Origin: Mycobacterium sp. | Lineage (GTDB): Bacteria; Actinomycetota; Actinomycetes; Mycobacteriales; Mycobacteriaceae | DNA: 64,000 bases | Reading direction: 5' to 3' | Assembly: GCA_018401645.1 (NCBI GenBank) | Contig: JAGYKK010000017.1 | Location: 1 to 64,000, forward strand | Shown here: piece after piece, positions 1 to 15,774 of the stretch | How positions within the stretch are numbered: position 1 is the stretch's first letter | Layout of the letters: every line of letters starts with the position of its first letter | Position numbers and translations under genes: made by a program | Notes under the pieces: generated by a model | Seen by the model: only the letters and a program-made list of their open reading frames with translations | What the model was told of the DNA's origin: nothing | The model's database searches: none

Positions 1-162
1 GTTGCCGATCACCTGGGCGGCTTGTTGAGTGAGCCCCTGATGCTGGCGCTGAGCGTCTTCAATGGCCTGCTGAATCTGGACCTTGGGGTCGGCGTATTCG
101 TCGACCTTGGAGCCGAACAACGCCATCAGGTACTTCCACGCCTTGACGAACGGATTGGCCAT
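1..162 (-). CDS. pspA: PspA/35-kDa antigen family protein, N-terminus only (truncated by window edge)
   Basis: Reverse translation [54 protein letters not shown]; next to clgR as in mycobacteria. Confidence 0.85.
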   Translation of the reverse strand, partial: MANPFVKAWKYLMALFGSKVDEYADPKVQIQQAIEDAQRQHQGLTQQAAQVIGN

Positions 163-287
163 CTGTGTTGTCCCGCCTTCGAGTGAGTGCCGCTTGATCA
201 GAGTCGACGCTCAATTTATCGGTTCCGGCGGGCAGACCACACCCCGGTTCCAAACTCGGTCGTAAAAACCCAGTATGAGCGCCCGAA

Positions 288-593
288 TCAGGCGACGGCC
301 AGAGCGGCGCTGCGTTCACTGACGCCGACCAGAGCGGCGCTGCGTTCAACCGCCTCCTGGCAGGCCATCTCGGTTCCGGCATCACAGAGCACCCGGGACA
401 AGGGAACGTCCAGGGCGGCGCAGATGGCGCTGAGCAACTCGCTGGAGGCCTCCTTGCGCCCTCGCTCGACCTCCGAGAGGTAACCCAGGCTCACTCGCGC
501 AGAATCGGAGACCTCGCGCAATGTGCGCCCCTGGGACGTGCGGGCACGCCGCAGCACATCACCAATTACTGCTCGCAGTACTACAGCCGCCAT
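288..593 (-). CDS. clgR: ClgR-type XRE/HTH transcriptional regulator
   Basis: [62 protein letters not shown]-terminus ...LAVA; next to pspA and pgsA. Confidence 0.9.
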   Translation of the reverse strand: MAAVVLRAVIGDVLRRARTSQGRTLREVSDSARVSLGYLSEVERGRKEASSELLSAICAALDVPLSRVLCDAGTEMACQEAVERSAALVGVSERSAALAVA

Positions 594-690
594 GGCGCAT
601 CCTCCTCGAGTTGTCGCGTCACCCTCTGCAACGCCTGAGTTCGCCATTCCGTTCCCATCGGACGCCCAGCGCCCGGCTGCCCCGCGGCGC

Positions 691-1365
691 TCAGTGAACG
701 CGGGGGGCCTGCAAGGCCGAGCGCAGGTAGTCCAAGCCGGTCACCACAGTCAGCAGGATCGCGGCGCCCATGACCACCCAGGCCACCGTCAGCCAGGGCC
801 CTGACCAGCTGTCTAAAGGAAGAATGAACAACCCGATCGCGACCGCCTGCACGAGGGTCTTGAGCTTTCCGCCACGACTCGCCGGGATCACTCCCCTGCT
901 GATCACCGCGAACCGCAGCGTTGTGATACCAATCTCACGCACCAGAATCACGACCGTCACCCACCACGGCATGTCGCCGAGTATGGACAAGCCGATCAGC
1001 GCCGCACCAATAAGCATCTTGTCCGCGATCGGGTCGGCAAGCTTCCCAAACTCTGTTTCCAGGTGATAGCTACGGGCCAACGAACCATCGAGCCGGTCGG
1101 TCAGCACGGCGACAGCAAAGATAATGAACGCGATGATCCTGCTTTGATTGTAGTGGCCGTCGCCGGCGAATAGGAATAGCAAAAAGACCGGGACCAGAAT
1201 CAGCCGCAGAACGGTCAGCAGGTTGGCGATATTGGCAACCGGCACACGCCGGGCAGCCGGCGGAGTTTGGGGTTTGCCCGACACGGACTTCAGGGTATCG
1301 GTTCGCCGGTCGCCGAACCGCGAGCCGATAGTGTTGCGCCGTGTCCGACTCGTCGCCCGGGGCAC
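691..1365 (-). CDS. pgsA: CDP-diacylglycerol-glycerol-3-phosphate 3-phosphatidyltransferase; start probably internal to the ORF
   Basis: CDP-alcohol phosphatidyltransferase pattern [27 protein letters not shown]; synteny. Confidence 0.85.
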   Translation of the reverse strand: MPRATSRTRRNTIGSRFGDRRTDTLKSVSGKPQTPPAARRVPVANIANLLTVLRLILVPVFLLFLFAGDGHYNQSRIIAFIIFAVAVLTDRLDGSLARSYHLETEFGKLADPIADKMLIGAALIGLSILGDMPWWVTVVILVREIGITTLRFAVISRGVIPASRGGKLKTLVQAVAIGLFILPLDSWSGPWLTVAWVVMGAAILLTVVTGLDYLRSALQAPRVH

Positions 1366-1892
1366 CGTCGGTCGACGGCCCCCAGTTTGGGATGGACCGC
1401 GAAGTCGTCATCCGCCGGGCCCGCACATCCGACGTGCCCGAGATCAAACGGCTGGTCGACACCTACGCGGGGAAGATTCTGCTGGAGAAGAATCTCGTCA
1501 CGCTCTACGAGGCGGTGCAGGAATTCTGGATCGCCGAGGCCAGCGGCACTGCGCTCGGCTGCGGGGCACTGCACGTGTTGTGGTCCGACCTCGGCGAAGT
1601 GCGCACCGTGGCGGTGGACCCGAGTATGCGGGGCCGGGGCATCGGACATGCGATCGTGGCGCGACTGCTCGATGTGGCTCGCGAACTGCAGTTACAGCGA
1701 GTGTTCGTGCTGACGTTCGAGACCGGTTTCTTCGCCGGCCACGGCTTCACCGAGATAGAGGGAACCCCGGTCACCGCGGAGGTGTACGAGGAGATGCGCC
1801 GCTCCTACGACGTCGGCGTCGCGGAGTTTCTCGACCTCAGTTACGTCAAGCCCAACATCCTGGGCAATACCCGGATGCTGCTGGTTCTGTGA
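1341..1892 (+). CDS. argA: N-acetylglutamate synthase (GNAT), ArgA/Rv2747-like; start may be 1392
   Basis: VVIRRARTSDVPEIKRLVDTYAGKILLEKNLVTLYEAVQEFWIAE...RGRGIGHAIVARLL. Confidence 0.85.
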   Translation: MSDSSPGAPSVDGPQFGMDREVVIRRARTSDVPEIKRLVDTYAGKILLEKNLVTLYEAVQEFWIAEASGTALGCGALHVLWSDLGEVRTVAVDPSMRGRGIGHAIVARLLDVARELQLQRVFVLTFETGFFAGHGFTEIEGTPVTAEVYEEMRRSYDVGVAEFLDLSYVKPNILGNTRMLLVL

Positions 1893-1902
1893 CGGGCCCG
1901 GC

Positions 1903-4551
1903 TCAGATTTCCTCGGGCACCCCGAAGTCTCCGTCGCCGTCGCCCCCGACGGCCGTACCATTAATGCCTCGGATCAGGTTCAGCGTCGCCGCCAACTCGT
2001 CGGGTTTGACCAACACCTCGCGGGCCTTCGAACCTTCCGACGGCCCGACTATGCCGCGGTTCTCCATCAGGTCCATCAGCCGGCCAGCCTTGGCGAAACC
2101 GACCCGCAACTTGCGCTGCAGCATCGACGTAGACCCGAATTGACTGGAAACCACCAATTCGGTGGCCTGCAGGAGCAGGTCCATGTCGTCTCCGATGTCC
2201 GGGTCGACATCGGTGCGCTCCCCGGTGGTCTTGGTGGCGGTGACACCCGCGTTGTACTCCGGTTCGGCCTGTTCCTTGCACGCCTGCACCACGGCGTGAA
2301 TCTCCTCGTCGGTGATGAAAGCGCCCTGCAGTCGGATCGGCTTGTTGGAGCCCATCGGCAGGAAGAGCGCATCGCCCATCCCGATCAGTTTCTCCGCGCC
2401 GGGCTGGTCGAGGATCACTCGGCTGTCGGTCAGCGATGACGTCGCAAATGCCAGTCTGGACGGCACGTTGGTCTTGATGAGGCCGGTGACCACGTCCACT
2501 GACGGTCGCTGCGTGGCCAAAACGAGGTGAATACCCGCAGCGCGGGCCTTCTGGGTGATCCGCACGATCGCCTCCTCCACATCGCGAGGTGCCGTCATCA
2601 TCAGGTCGGCCAACTCGTCGACGATCGCGACGATGTAGGGATAGGGCTTGTACTCGCGCTGACTGCCGAGCGGCGTCGAGATCTCCCCCGAGCGCACCTT
2701 GGAGTTGAAATCATCGATGTGGCGCACCCTGCAGGCCTGCATGTCCTGGTAGCGCTGCTCCATCTCCTCGACCAACCAGGCCAGCGCGGCGGCAGCCTTC
2801 TTCGGCGCAGTGATGATCGGGGTGATCAGATGCGGAATGCCTTCGTACGGCGTCAGTTCCACCATCTTGGGGTCGATGAGGATCATCCGGACTTCCTCCG
2901 GCGTCGCTCTGGCGAGCAGCGACACGAGCATCGAGTTGACGAAGCTGGACTTGCCGGACCCGGTGGAGCCGGCTACCAGAAGGTGCGGCATCTTGGCCAG
3001 ATTGGCCGAGATGAAATCGCCCTCGATGTCCTTGCCCAGTCCGATGACCAGCGGGTGGTGGTCACGACGAGTCGAGGCGGCCGTGAGCACGTCGGCTAGT
3101 CGAACCATTTCACGGTCGGTGTTGGGTACCTCGATACCCACCGCGGATTTGCCTGGGATCGGCGCCAGCATTCGCACGCTTTCGGTGGCCACCGCGTAGG
3201 CGATGTTGCGTTGCAGCGCAGTGATCTTCTCGACTTTGACGCCGGGGCCGAGTTCCACCTCATACCGGGTGACGGTCGGCCCGCGGGTGCACCCGGTGAC
3301 CGCGGCGTCGACCTTGAACTGGTCCAGAACCGAGGTGATCGCATCGACCATCTGGTCATTGGCCGAACTCCGCCGCTTGGGCGGATCACCAGATATCAAC
3401 AGGTCCAGTGGCGGCAGCGAGTAGGTGCCGTCCACTACCCGGTCGATCGGCTTCGCCGCCGGCTTGGAAGTACCGCCTTCAGGATTTCCTATGGCAGGAT
3501 TTCCCGTGCCGGGATTCCCGGCTACCGGGGTCGTCTTCTTACGCCGGGGCTTGATCGGTTCGGTGAGGCTCCAGGCCGTGGCAGCTGCATCATCGAGTGG
3601 GTAATTGTCATGCGGCGTGCCGGCGGGACCCGGAGCACCCGGCCGAAGCGGCTGTCTGGCGGCCCTGCGGGCGCGCAGGCCCTCAGCGGATTCGTCCGAA
3701 AGGGTCGTGGTCACACCCCCGATGACACCGGAGCCGAACGTGCCGCTGTCGTCGTACTCGTCGTCATAATCGTCGTAGTACCCGTCGCCGTAATCCCCGT
3801 CGCCGTAATCCCGGTCGCCGTGGCGGCCGCGGGTGAAGCGAACATGGCATGCAGCGTCGCGGGCACCTCCCAGTGGTGGTTCCGGTGATCAGCAGCACCC
3901 CGAACCCGACCGCGCCGATCAGCAGTGGGTCGCGATCCACGTCGTCAGTCCGTCCGACAGCGGCCCGCCGATGACGAATCCGATGAAGCCACCGGCGCGT
4001 TGCCGGTCGACCGGCCCGGCCGGCGATCCCGACCACAGGTGCCACAGTCCGAGTACCGGCAGGCCGATCATCGCCGAACCGAGAACCAGTCGCGGGCGGG
4101 CTTCCGGGTAGGGCTCTGTGCGCATCAACACCAAAGCCGTCGCGGCGACCAGAAGCGAAGCAGGATCACCGCTGCCCCGACGAGGGTGCGCAGAACCGAG
4201 TCGATCCAGGCCCCGACCGGACGGGCGGCGTCAAACCAGCACGCTGCGGCGATGATCACCGCAAGCGCCAGTAGTCCCAGAGCGATGCCATCCCGACGGT
4301 GCGCGGGTTCGATGTCGCGGGCCCGACCGACCGACCTCGCGGTCGATCCGGCACCGCGGGCCACCATCAGCCAGGACGCGCGTGCGGCCCGACCACCGGC
4401 GGCCGCCGTGACAGCCAGCTTCGACGGGCCTTTCCGGGCCGTCGGCGGAATCGGTGGTTTCCCGGCGCGCCGGCGCCCGCTTCGCGGGTTGCGTTTTACC
4501 CTTTGAACTGGTCGTTCGCGCGCCAGAGCGAGCGGCCGTCTTATTTGCCAT
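1903..4551 (-). CDS. ftsK: DNA translocase FtsK; N-terminal membrane part split by apparent frameshifts (about 3720-4400)
   Basis: Walker [11 protein letters not shown], gamma-like C-terminus; N-terminal pieces [19 protein letters not shown] (4551) and [23 protein letters not shown] in different frames. Confidence 0.9.
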
Positions 4552-4627
4552 GCGCGCCGGGTTGTGCCAATAGTCCCATCTGCACCATGTGCAACACGGA
4601 TCTAAGCGGGCCGTTGCCAGACCGCAA

Positions 4628-5082
4628 TCAATCGGCGAATGCCGAGCTCAGCCGCAGCCCGGCGGGCCTCGGCCACGAGTGGCGCGAACGCTCGGAGTCG
4701 GAGGCCGGGATCAGCGGTGGTACCGCGACTGGCTCACCGGCGTCGTCGACGGCCACCATGGTGAAGTACGAGCTGTTGGTGTGACGTCGGGAGCCATCGG
4801 ATGTTCTCGGTATCGACCTGATGCCCACCTCCAGGAGGTCCGGCCGGTGTAGTTCACCCTCGCCGAACGACAGCTCCCCCACCCGGATGGCGTCCCGGAA
4901 GAACGCGATCCACCGACAACTTTGATCACGACGTAGGTGCCGCGTAGCGCTGGCGCATGAATACGCCTGATCGAGCAGTTTCAGCAGCGTGCCGCCGTGG
5001 ACCTTGCCGGAGAAGTTCACTTCATGTCCGGGGTCATCAGGACCGTCATATAGAGCGACTTGCCGACTTCGCGCTGTCCCAT
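4628..5082 (-). CDS. Acyl-CoA thioesterase (hotdog fold), frameshifted
   Basis: MGQREVGKSLYMTVLMTPDMNFSGKVHGGTLLKLLDQ ... FREAIRVGELVSF-like ... HTNSSYFTMVAVDDAGEPVAVP across frames. Confidence 0.65.
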
Positions 5083-5153
5083 GCCGCGCCCTTTCGTTGA
5101 TCGGTCACAATCTACGGTGGAAGAAACCCGATCAAACCCAGGAGCCACCCACA

Positions 5154-5459
5154 TGCCACGTCGTCGTCGTCGTCGTTCACCGCCAAGCCCGAGTCCGTCG
5201 ATGAGGTACGCACCGCCTGCGTGAGCGCCATCAGGCCGTCCACGACGAGCCAGGGTGCAGCTTCTTTCCACTACACCAGACCGGTGACACGTTCCTGTTC
5301 ATCGAGCAGTGGGCCGATGCCGATGCCCGCAAAGCTCACGGCGCGGCCCCGGCGATCAGCGTGTTCGGCGCGATCGGCGGGCACCTCGCAGGGCGCCCGA
5401 TATCAAGATGCTCTGAATCCGTCCGGCCAGGAATCGGCCAAAGGGCCAATTGCGCCTGA
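5154..5459 (+). CDS. Antibiotic-biosynthesis-monooxygenase-like small protein (Rv2749-like), frameshifted
   Basis: Reassembled frames: VVVVVFTAKPESVDEVRTA..HDEPGC..FLFIEQWADADA.KAHGAAPAI. Confidence 0.55.
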
Positions 5460-5466
5460 AATCGCC

Positions 5467-6277
5467 ATGGGCGAACGGAGCATCCCCTGAAGGGTCGAGT
5501 CGCCTTCATCACCGGTGCGGCCCACGGCGGGGCCGCGCCCATGCGATCAAGCTGGCCTGCGCGGGCGCCGAGCATCATCGCCGTCGACCTGTGCAATCAG
5601 ATCGCCAGCGTTCCCTACCCGCTGGCCAGCCCAGGCGACCTTGCGGCAACGGTCAAACTCGTCGAAGACACCGGGGCACACATCGTGGCCAGGCAAGCCG
5701 ACGATCCGTGAACGCGCCGAACTGAAGACCGCACTGGCCGGGGAATCGCGAACTCGGCCGACTCGACATCGTGATCGCCGCGCTGGGATCGCCCCGATGA
5801 CGATGCGAACGCCTGGCAGGACGTACTCGACGTCAACCTCACCGGTGTCTACAACACCGTCGACGTGGCGATGCGACCGCTGATCAAACAGGGCGAGGGC
5901 GGATCTGTCGTGCTGACCAGCTCAGTGGCCGGCCTGGGTGACGTCGGCGCCCCGATGGGGGTTGCTCGGTTACACCGTGGCCAAACACGGCGTCGTCGGT
6001 TTGATGCGCGCCTACGCCAATTTTCTTGCCGCGTACAACATCCGGGTCAATTCGGTTCACCCGGCCGGCGTCAACACACCGATGATCGACAACAGTTCTG
6101 CGATCCTGGTTGAAGGCCTCGCCCAGTTGGACAATGCCGGACCGGATATGACCAATGCGCTTCCGGTACAGACACTGGAGCCAGGACATCGCCAACGCCG
6201 TTTTCTGGCTGGTGTCGGACGCCGCCAGATACGTCTGGAGTTTCACTTCCAGTGGACGCCGGCTTTGTGAACAAGCG

Positions 6278-6281
<4 letters not shown>
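5467..6281 (+). CDS. SDR-family oxidoreductase (Rv2750-like), frameshifted
   Basis: Reassembled frames: [104 protein letters not shown]. Confidence 0.7.
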
Positions 6282-8894
<2,613 letters not shown>

Positions 8895-8920
8895 TCACCG
8901 GTTGGGGGTGGCCGGCCGCG

Positions 8921-9403
8921 TCAGGGGCGCAGGTAGTCGTAAAACCGATAACGCAACCCGGACCCGCTGTCCTGCCATTCCCCGGCGGTTCCGATCCAGG
9001 ATTCGTCAAGCATCGGGGCCAGAGTGTCGTCGTCGTGCAGGTGCAGATCGATGTCCACCTCGGTGACCTCGCACCGGGTGGCCAGCGGCATGGCGAGATG
9101 GTAGATCTCCGCCCCGCCGATCACCCAGGTGTCGGCGCTGGAGAGAGCGGCCTCGAGGGAGTCGACGACCTCGGCACCCTCGGCCCGATAGTCGGGGTTG
9201 CGACTGACGACGACGTTGCGCCGACCCGGGAGCGGCCGGAACCTCACCGGCAGTGACTCCCAGGTCCGCCGCCCCATCACCACGGTGTGTCCCATGGTCA
9301 GCCGCTTGAAGTGCGCCATGTCCTCCGGCAACGACCACGGGATGGTGCCGTCGCGACCGATGACCCCGGACGTGGATTGGGCCCAGATCAGTCCCACCGT
9401 CAT
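8921..9403 (-). CDS. dfrA: Dihydrofolate reductase
   Basis: [52 protein letters not shown]. Confidence 0.95.
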   Translation of the reverse strand: MTVGLIWAQSTSGVIGRDGTIPWSLPEDMAHFKRLTMGHTVVMGRRTWESLPVRFRPLPGRRNVVVSRNPDYRAEGAEVVDSLEAALSSADTWVIGGAEIYHLAMPLATRCEVTEVDIDLHLHDDDTLAPMLDESWIGTAGEWQDSGSGLRYRFYDYLRP

Positions 9404-10200
9404 ACGGCTACGGGCGCCTTGATCGCCGGGTGCGGATCGTAATTGCGGATCTCGATATCGTCGTAGGTGTAATCGAAGATTGAATCCCGCTGGGCAAGAA
9501 CAAGTTCCGGATAGGGCCGCGGGTCCCGACTCAGCTGTTCGGTGACCTGCTCGACGTGGTTATCGTAGATGTGGCAGTCACCACCGGTCCAGATGAAATC
9601 GCCCACTTTCAGTCCGGCCTGGGCGGCCATCATGTGGGTCAGCAGCGCGTAGCTGGCGATGTTGAACGGCACGCCCAGGAAAAGGTCGGCGCTGCGCTGA
9701 TAGAGCTGGCAGCTGAGCCTGCCGTCGGCGACGTAGAACTGGAAGAACGCATGACACGGCGCTAGTGCCATCTTCGGGATGTCGGCGACATTCCAGGCTG
9801 AGACGATGATCCGCCGGGAGTCAGGATCGGTCCGTAACTGCTCCAGCGCGGCGCTGATCTGATCAATGTGTTCACCGGTCGGCGTCGGCCAGGACCGCCA
9901 TTGCACCCCGTAGACCGGCCCGAGATCACCGGTGGGCGAGGCCCATTCATCCCAGATGGTGACACCGTGGCCCGTCAGCCATTCGACGTTGGAATCACCG
10001 CGGAGGAACCACAGCAGCTCGTAGACCACCGATTTGAGGTGAACTTTCTTGGTGGTGATCAGGGGGAAGCCGGCCGAGAGGTCGTAGCGCAATTGGTGAC
10101 CGAACACGCTGCGGGTGCCGGTACCGGTGCGGTCGGCCTTCGGCGTGCCGGACTTCATGACCAGGCGCAGGAGATCCTCGTACGGGGTGGGAATCGGCAC
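9400..10200 (-). CDS. thyA: Thymidylate synthase (ThyA type)
   Basis: [85 protein letters not shown]. Confidence 0.96.
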   Translation of the reverse strand: MPIPTPYEDLLRLVMKSGTPKADRTGTGTRSVFGHQLRYDLSAGFPLITTKKVHLKSVVYELLWFLRGDSNVEWLTGHGVTIWDEWASPTGDLGPVYGVQWRSWPTPTGEHIDQISAALEQLRTDPDSRRIIVSAWNVADIPKMALAPCHAFFQFYVADGRLSCQLYQRSADLFLGVPFNIASYALLTHMMAAQAGLKVGDFIWTGGDCHIYDNHVEQVTEQLSRDPRPYPELVLAQRDSIFDYTYDDIEIRNYDPHPAIKAPVAV

Positions 10201-10243
10201 GCGATTCAGCTTACGTCCGGGCGCGGGGAGTAGAAACGGTGCC

Positions 10244-10984
10244 ATGCCGACCATCACCGACTCGATCATTACGCCGGACGGAACCTGCCCGGTCACGTTC
10301 GCCACGCCGGATACGGCCGGCCCATGGCCCGGGATCGTGATGTACCCCGACGCCGGCGGCGCCCGGGAGGTGTTCCGCGCAATGGCCACCCGGCTCGCGG
10401 GGCTGGGATACGCCGTCCTGGTACCCGACGTCTACTACCGCAGCGGCGCGTGGGCGCCATTCGACATGGCCGGGGTGTTCGAAGACCCGGGCGAACGCCG
10501 CCGCCTGTTCGCCATGATGAAGGCAATCACTGCAGAGGTGATGGCCGCCGACGCGATTCGGTTTTTTGATTATCTGGCGGCCCGCCCTGAGGTGTCCGGG
10601 CAGCGGTTCGGCACATGCGGCTACTGCATGGGCGGGCGCACGTCGCTGATTGTCGCCGGGCGGGTGCCGGACCGCGTCGCCGCGGCGATGTCGTTTCACG
10701 GCGGCGGACTTGCTTCCGACGATGCCGACAGCCCGCATCTGCTGGCACCGGTGATCACCGCCGCGGTGTACGTCGGTGCCGCGGAGAACGATGCGTCCTA
10801 CACCCCGGAGCAGTCCCGACTCCTCAATGCCACGCTCACCGGAGCCGGCGTCGCGCACACCATCGAGTGGTATTCCGCGGCGCACGGATTCGCGGTCCCC
10901 GACAATGGGCCCTACGACGAGGCAGCCGCCGAACGGCACTGGCAGGCGATGGCCGATTTCTTCGCGACGACGTTAGTTCCGTGA
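10244..10984 (+). CDS. Dienelactone hydrolase family protein
   Basis: [37 protein letters not shown]; nucleophile GYCMGGRTS. Confidence 0.85.
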   Translation: MPTITDSIITPDGTCPVTFATPDTAGPWPGIVMYPDAGGAREVFRAMATRLAGLGYAVLVPDVYYRSGAWAPFDMAGVFEDPGERRRLFAMMKAITAEVMAADAIRFFDYLAARPEVSGQRFGTCGYCMGGRTSLIVAGRVPDRVAAAMSFHGGGLASDDADSPHLLAPVITAAVYVGAAENDASYTPEQSRLLNATLTGAGVAHTIEWYSAAHGFAVPDNGPYDEAAAERHWQAMADFFATTLVP

Positions 10985-11440
10985 CTCATGCTGGTCCGGG
11001 TTCCTGCGGGACCTCCGAAACTCGCGCAGGATGCCACGCGCGGAATACAGGCCGAGGACGGCAGAGAGCACGATGAGGAAGATCAGTGTCACTAACCAAT
11101 TGGTCCGATCGTGCGGCACGTTCCACCACACGATGGTGAACAACACTGAGCAAAAAAACAACACGCCGTCGCGCCAGTTGCCTTTGTAGGACGACGCCGC
11201 GTCGCGGAGTTGCCGGGTTCGCTCGGTACTGACCACCAGGTCGGCGATCCGCACATCGATGCTCGATTTCAGCGCGGCCCGCAACTCGACATCTTCGGGC
11301 GGAATCTTCTCGAGCAGTTCCAAGTCGTCCTTGATCATCCCGCGATAGTCCGGACCCTTAATCGTCCCTGCCAACACACCCATCAACACGCCGCCGGCGA
11401 TCGGCGCCGCTCCGAACGCCACATCAGCGATCACGGACAT
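10973..11440 (-). CDS. Hypothetical membrane protein with two C-terminal hydrophobic segments
   Basis: ORF with VLFFCSVLFTIVWWNV and WLVTLIFLIVLSAVLGLY. Confidence 0.55.
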   Translation of the reverse strand: MSVIADVAFGAAPIAGGVLMGVLAGTIKGPDYRGMIKDDLELLEKIPPEDVELRAALKSSIDVRIADLVVSTERTRQLRDAASSYKGNWRDGVLFFCSVLFTIVWWNVPHDRTNWLVTLIFLIVLSAVLGLYSARGILREFRRSRRNPDQHESRN

Positions 11441-11447
11441 GACTGCC

Positions 11448-11896
11448 TCATTTCATCAGCAGGGCTGCCAGGGTGCCGCCCAATTGGTAGGCCTTCTCCC
11501 GCACGGCGGCATCGACGACGTCCGTCACCTCGAGGGTGTCAGCCGATCTGACCAGCGCCAGGCCGCCTGCAATCCGTTCGACGGCCGTCACAGCACCGGC
11601 TGTGTCGTTGTTGCCGTGCACCCACAGACCGTAAGGCCGGGCGGCGACGTAATCCAGAACCGGGTAGTACACCGTGTCGAAGAAGTGTTTGAGCGCCCCG
11701 GACATGTAGCCGAAGTTGGCAGGTGTGCCGAACAGGTATCCGTCGGCCCCGAGCAGGTCGCTGACGGTGGCGGCCAGCGCCGGGCGGACCACCACGTCCA
11801 CGCCGGTGATCTCGGGGTCACGGGCTCCGGCCAGAACGCCTTCGAGCAGTTCGCGGGTGGCCGGCGACGGGGTGTGATGAACGACCAGGAGCGTGC

Positions 11897-11900
<4 letters not shown>
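11448..11900 (-). CDS. Flavodoxin/NADPH-dependent FMN reductase-like protein (Rv2771c-like)
   Basis: MSTLLVVHHTPSPATRELLEGVLAGA...GYLFGTPANFGYMSGALKHFFDTVYYP. Confidence 0.8.
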
Positions 11901-13134
<1,234 letters not shown>

Positions 13135-13144
13135 CTATTCGAAC

Positions 13145-14473
13145 ATGAGTTCGATACTTGGCGCACTGGAGGCCCTGGATGCCGCCGTGGATGCCGTGCG
13201 AGCTGCCGACCTCGATGCGCTGAATCCGACTGAGCGCTTCTGCGTACTCGACCGCATGGAGACGGCCCTTCGCCGGCAGGTCGCGGCCGGCCACGCGATC
13301 ATTCATCGACTGGAGCAGTTCGAAGGATGCCCACCGGTGCACATCGCACTCTCCGATGCGTTGCGGATCAGTCGCGCCGAGGCCCGCCGACGGATTCGGG
13401 ATGCGGCGCAGTTGGCCCCACGCAGCACGCTCATCGGTCAGCCGTTGCCGCCGGAGTTGCCGGCCACCGCTGCGGCATGGCATCGGGGAATCCTCGATGC
13501 CGAGCATCTGCGCACGATCCAGAAATTCATCCGGGAACTCCCCCACCACATTGCGCCTGACGTGGTTGCCGATAGCGAGAAACTCCTCGCCGAGCAGTCA
13601 GCCGTGCTGCGACCCGACCAACTGGACAAGGTTGCCGAACGGTTGGCCGTCCACGTCAACCCCGACGGGGTCTTCTCTGACGCGGACCGTGCACGCAAGC
13701 GTGGCTTCACCTGGTGTGGCGGGCAGCATCCAGACGGTATGAGCACCGGAAAACTCATCGCAACGCCGGAGTTGCGGTCGCTTTTCGAAAGTTGGATGGC
13801 CAAGTTCGCCGCACCGGGCATGTGCAACCCGGACGACCAGAGCCCCTGTACCGGAGGCGAACCCGACGAAGCCCGGGCTCAGCGCGACCCGCGCGGCCAT
13901 ACCCAACGCCAGCACGATGCCCTCGTTGCGCTGGTGCGCGGTCAACTCGGCAATCCCGATCTCGGCACCCACCGCGGACTTCCGGTCGCGGTGATCGCCA
14001 CCGCCACCGTGCAGGAATTACAGGCGCAGACCGGCTACGCGGTGACAGCGACATGGCACCCTGTTGCCGATGTCCGATCTGATCCGATGGCGAGTCACGC
14101 CTACCACTACCTCGCGGTGTTCGACGGCGACAACGGAAGACCGCTATATCTGGGGCGATCCAAACGAATCGCCACCGCCGATCAACGAATTGTCCTGCAC
14201 GGGAGCGAACGCGGATGCAGTCATCCCGGCTGCGACGTTCCCGGCTACCGATGCGAAGTCCATCATGTCGACGAGTGGGCCAGCGGGGGTCATACCGACA
14301 TCGACCGACTGACCTTCGCGTGCGCGGCCCACCACAAACTGCTCGACCAGGGGTGGAAGACCCGCAAGTTGGCCAACGGAGATACCGAATGGATTCCGCC
14401 GCCGCAGCTTCCGCTTATCGGCGGCACCAATGACTTCCACCATCCGGAGCGACTTCTTGGTGAAGGGGCCTGA
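13145..14473 (+). CDS. DUF222/13E12-family protein with C-terminal HNH nuclease
   Basis: LNPTERFCVLDRMETALRRQVAAGHAIIHRLEQ and GCDVPGYRCEVHHVDEWASGGHTDIDRLTFACAAHHKLL. Confidence 0.88.
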   Translation: MSSILGALEALDAAVDAVRAADLDALNPTERFCVLDRMETALRRQVAAGHAIIHRLEQFEGCPPVHIALSDALRISRAEARRRIRDAAQLAPRSTLIGQPLPPELPATAAAWHRGILDAEHLRTIQKFIRELPHHIAPDVVADSEKLLAEQSAVLRPDQLDKVAERLAVHVNPDGVFSDADRARKRGFTWCGGQHPDGMSTGKLIATPELRSLFESWMAKFAAPGMCNPDDQSPCTGGEPDEARAQRDPRGHTQRQHDALVALVRGQLGNPDLGTHRGLPVAVIATATVQELQAQTGYAVTATWHPVADVRSDPMASHAYHYLAVFDGDNGRPLYLGRSKRIATADQRIVLHGSERGCSHPGCDVPGYRCEVHHVDEWASGGHTDIDRLTFACAAHHKLLDQGWKTRKLANGDTEWIPPPQLPLIGGTNDFHHPERLLGEGA

Positions 14474-14640
14474 GCCACAGCAGCGCCAGGGCGCGGCCGC
14501 GTAGTTGAGTGGGTTCGGGCTAGGTAGACGAGATACAGACAGATCTTGCTCCGGGAGTCCAGCAGATTGCCCTGAACCCGAAATCTCTTCACACTGAGCA
14601 CCTAACACCAGTGGTTAATCACCCTGACCTAGGAGTACCC

Positions 14641-15768
14641 GTGCGCGTCGGCATCCCGGCTGAGATCAAAAACAATGAATACCGCGTGGCCATTACCCCG
14701 GCCGGCGTTTCCGAACTCGTGCGACGCGGCCACACCGTCCTGGTCCAGTCCGGCGCCGGCGAAGGTTCGGCCATCCACGATGCCGACTTCACCTCCGCCG
14801 GTGCCCAGATCATCAAGACCGCCGAGCAGGTCTGGGCTGAAGCCGATCTGCTGCTCAAGGTCAAGGAGCCGATCGAGGCGGAGTACGCCCGACTGCGCAA
14901 GGGGCAGGTGCTATTCACCTACCTGCATCTTGCGGCCTCGCGGCCCTGCACCGATGCCCTGCTGGCCTCGGGTACCACCTCCATCGCCTACGAGACAGTC
15001 CAGACCACCGGCCCGGACGGATCGGTCGCGCTCCCCCTGTTGGCCCCGATGAGCGAGGTCGCCGGTCGACTCTCGGCACAGGTCGGCGCCTACCACCTGA
15101 TGCGAACCCAGGGCGGCCGCGGCGTGCTGATGGGTGGTGTCCCCGGCGTCGCTCCTGCCAAAGTCGTGGTGATCGGCGGCGGTATGGCAGGCGATAACGC
15201 CGCCGGCGTGGCCTGGGGTATGGGTGCACACGTCACCGTGTTCGACCTCAACGTCAACACGCTGCGCAAGATCGACGCCGAATACGGCGGCGCCATCGAG
15301 ACCCGTTACTCCGCGCGGCTGGAATTGGAGAATGCCGTCACCGCGGCCGACCTCGTGATCGGTGCCGTCCTGGTACCGGGTGCCAAAGCCCCCAAGCTCG
15401 TCACCAACGACACTGTCGCGCAGATGAGGCCGGGTGCGGTTCTGGTGGACATCGCCATCGACCAGGGTGGCTGCTTCGAGGACTCCAGGCCCACCACCCA
15501 CGACGACCCGACGTTCCGCGTGCACGCTGCCCTTTTCTACTGCGTGGCCAACATGCCGGGCGCGGTGCCACGTACGTCCACATTCGCACTGACCAACGCG
15601 ACCATGCCCTACGTCATCAAGCTTGCGGACAAGGGCTGGCGAGAGGCCTGCAGGTCAGATACCGCACTGGCCAAGGGTCTTTCGACGCATGAGGGGCTCC
15701 TGCTGTGCGAGCAGGTCGCCGAGGCCCTGAATCTGCCGAGCACTGACACCTCGAAGCTGCTGACCTAA
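14641..15768 (+). CDS. ald: Alanine dehydrogenase (GTG start)
   Basis: [52 protein letters not shown]. Confidence 0.95.
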   Translation: MRVGIPAEIKNNEYRVAITPAGVSELVRRGHTVLVQSGAGEGSAIHDADFTSAGAQIIKTAEQVWAEADLLLKVKEPIEAEYARLRKGQVLFTYLHLAASRPCTDALLASGTTSIAYETVQTTGPDGSVALPLLAPMSEVAGRLSAQVGAYHLMRTQGGRGVLMGGVPGVAPAKVVVIGGGMAGDNAAGVAWGMGAHVTVFDLNVNTLRKIDAEYGGAIETRYSARLELENAVTAADLVIGAVLVPGAKAPKLVTNDTVAQMRPGAVLVDIAIDQGGCFEDSRPTTHDDPTFRVHAALFYCVANMPGAVPRTSTFALTNATMPYVIKLADKGWREACRSDTALAKGLSTHEGLLLCEQVAEALNLPSTDTSKLLT

Positions 15769-15774
15769 GGTCCG

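Noticed and set aside
1223-2143. 306-aa plus-strand ORF over pgsA/argA/ftsK
   Set aside because: Overlaps argA in another frame and is Arg/Pro-rich noise; argA is well supported.
3770-3830. Possible CRISPR-like short repeats
   Set aside because: 15-bp in-gene repeats without spacers, inside the ftsK linker; no cas genes in the window.
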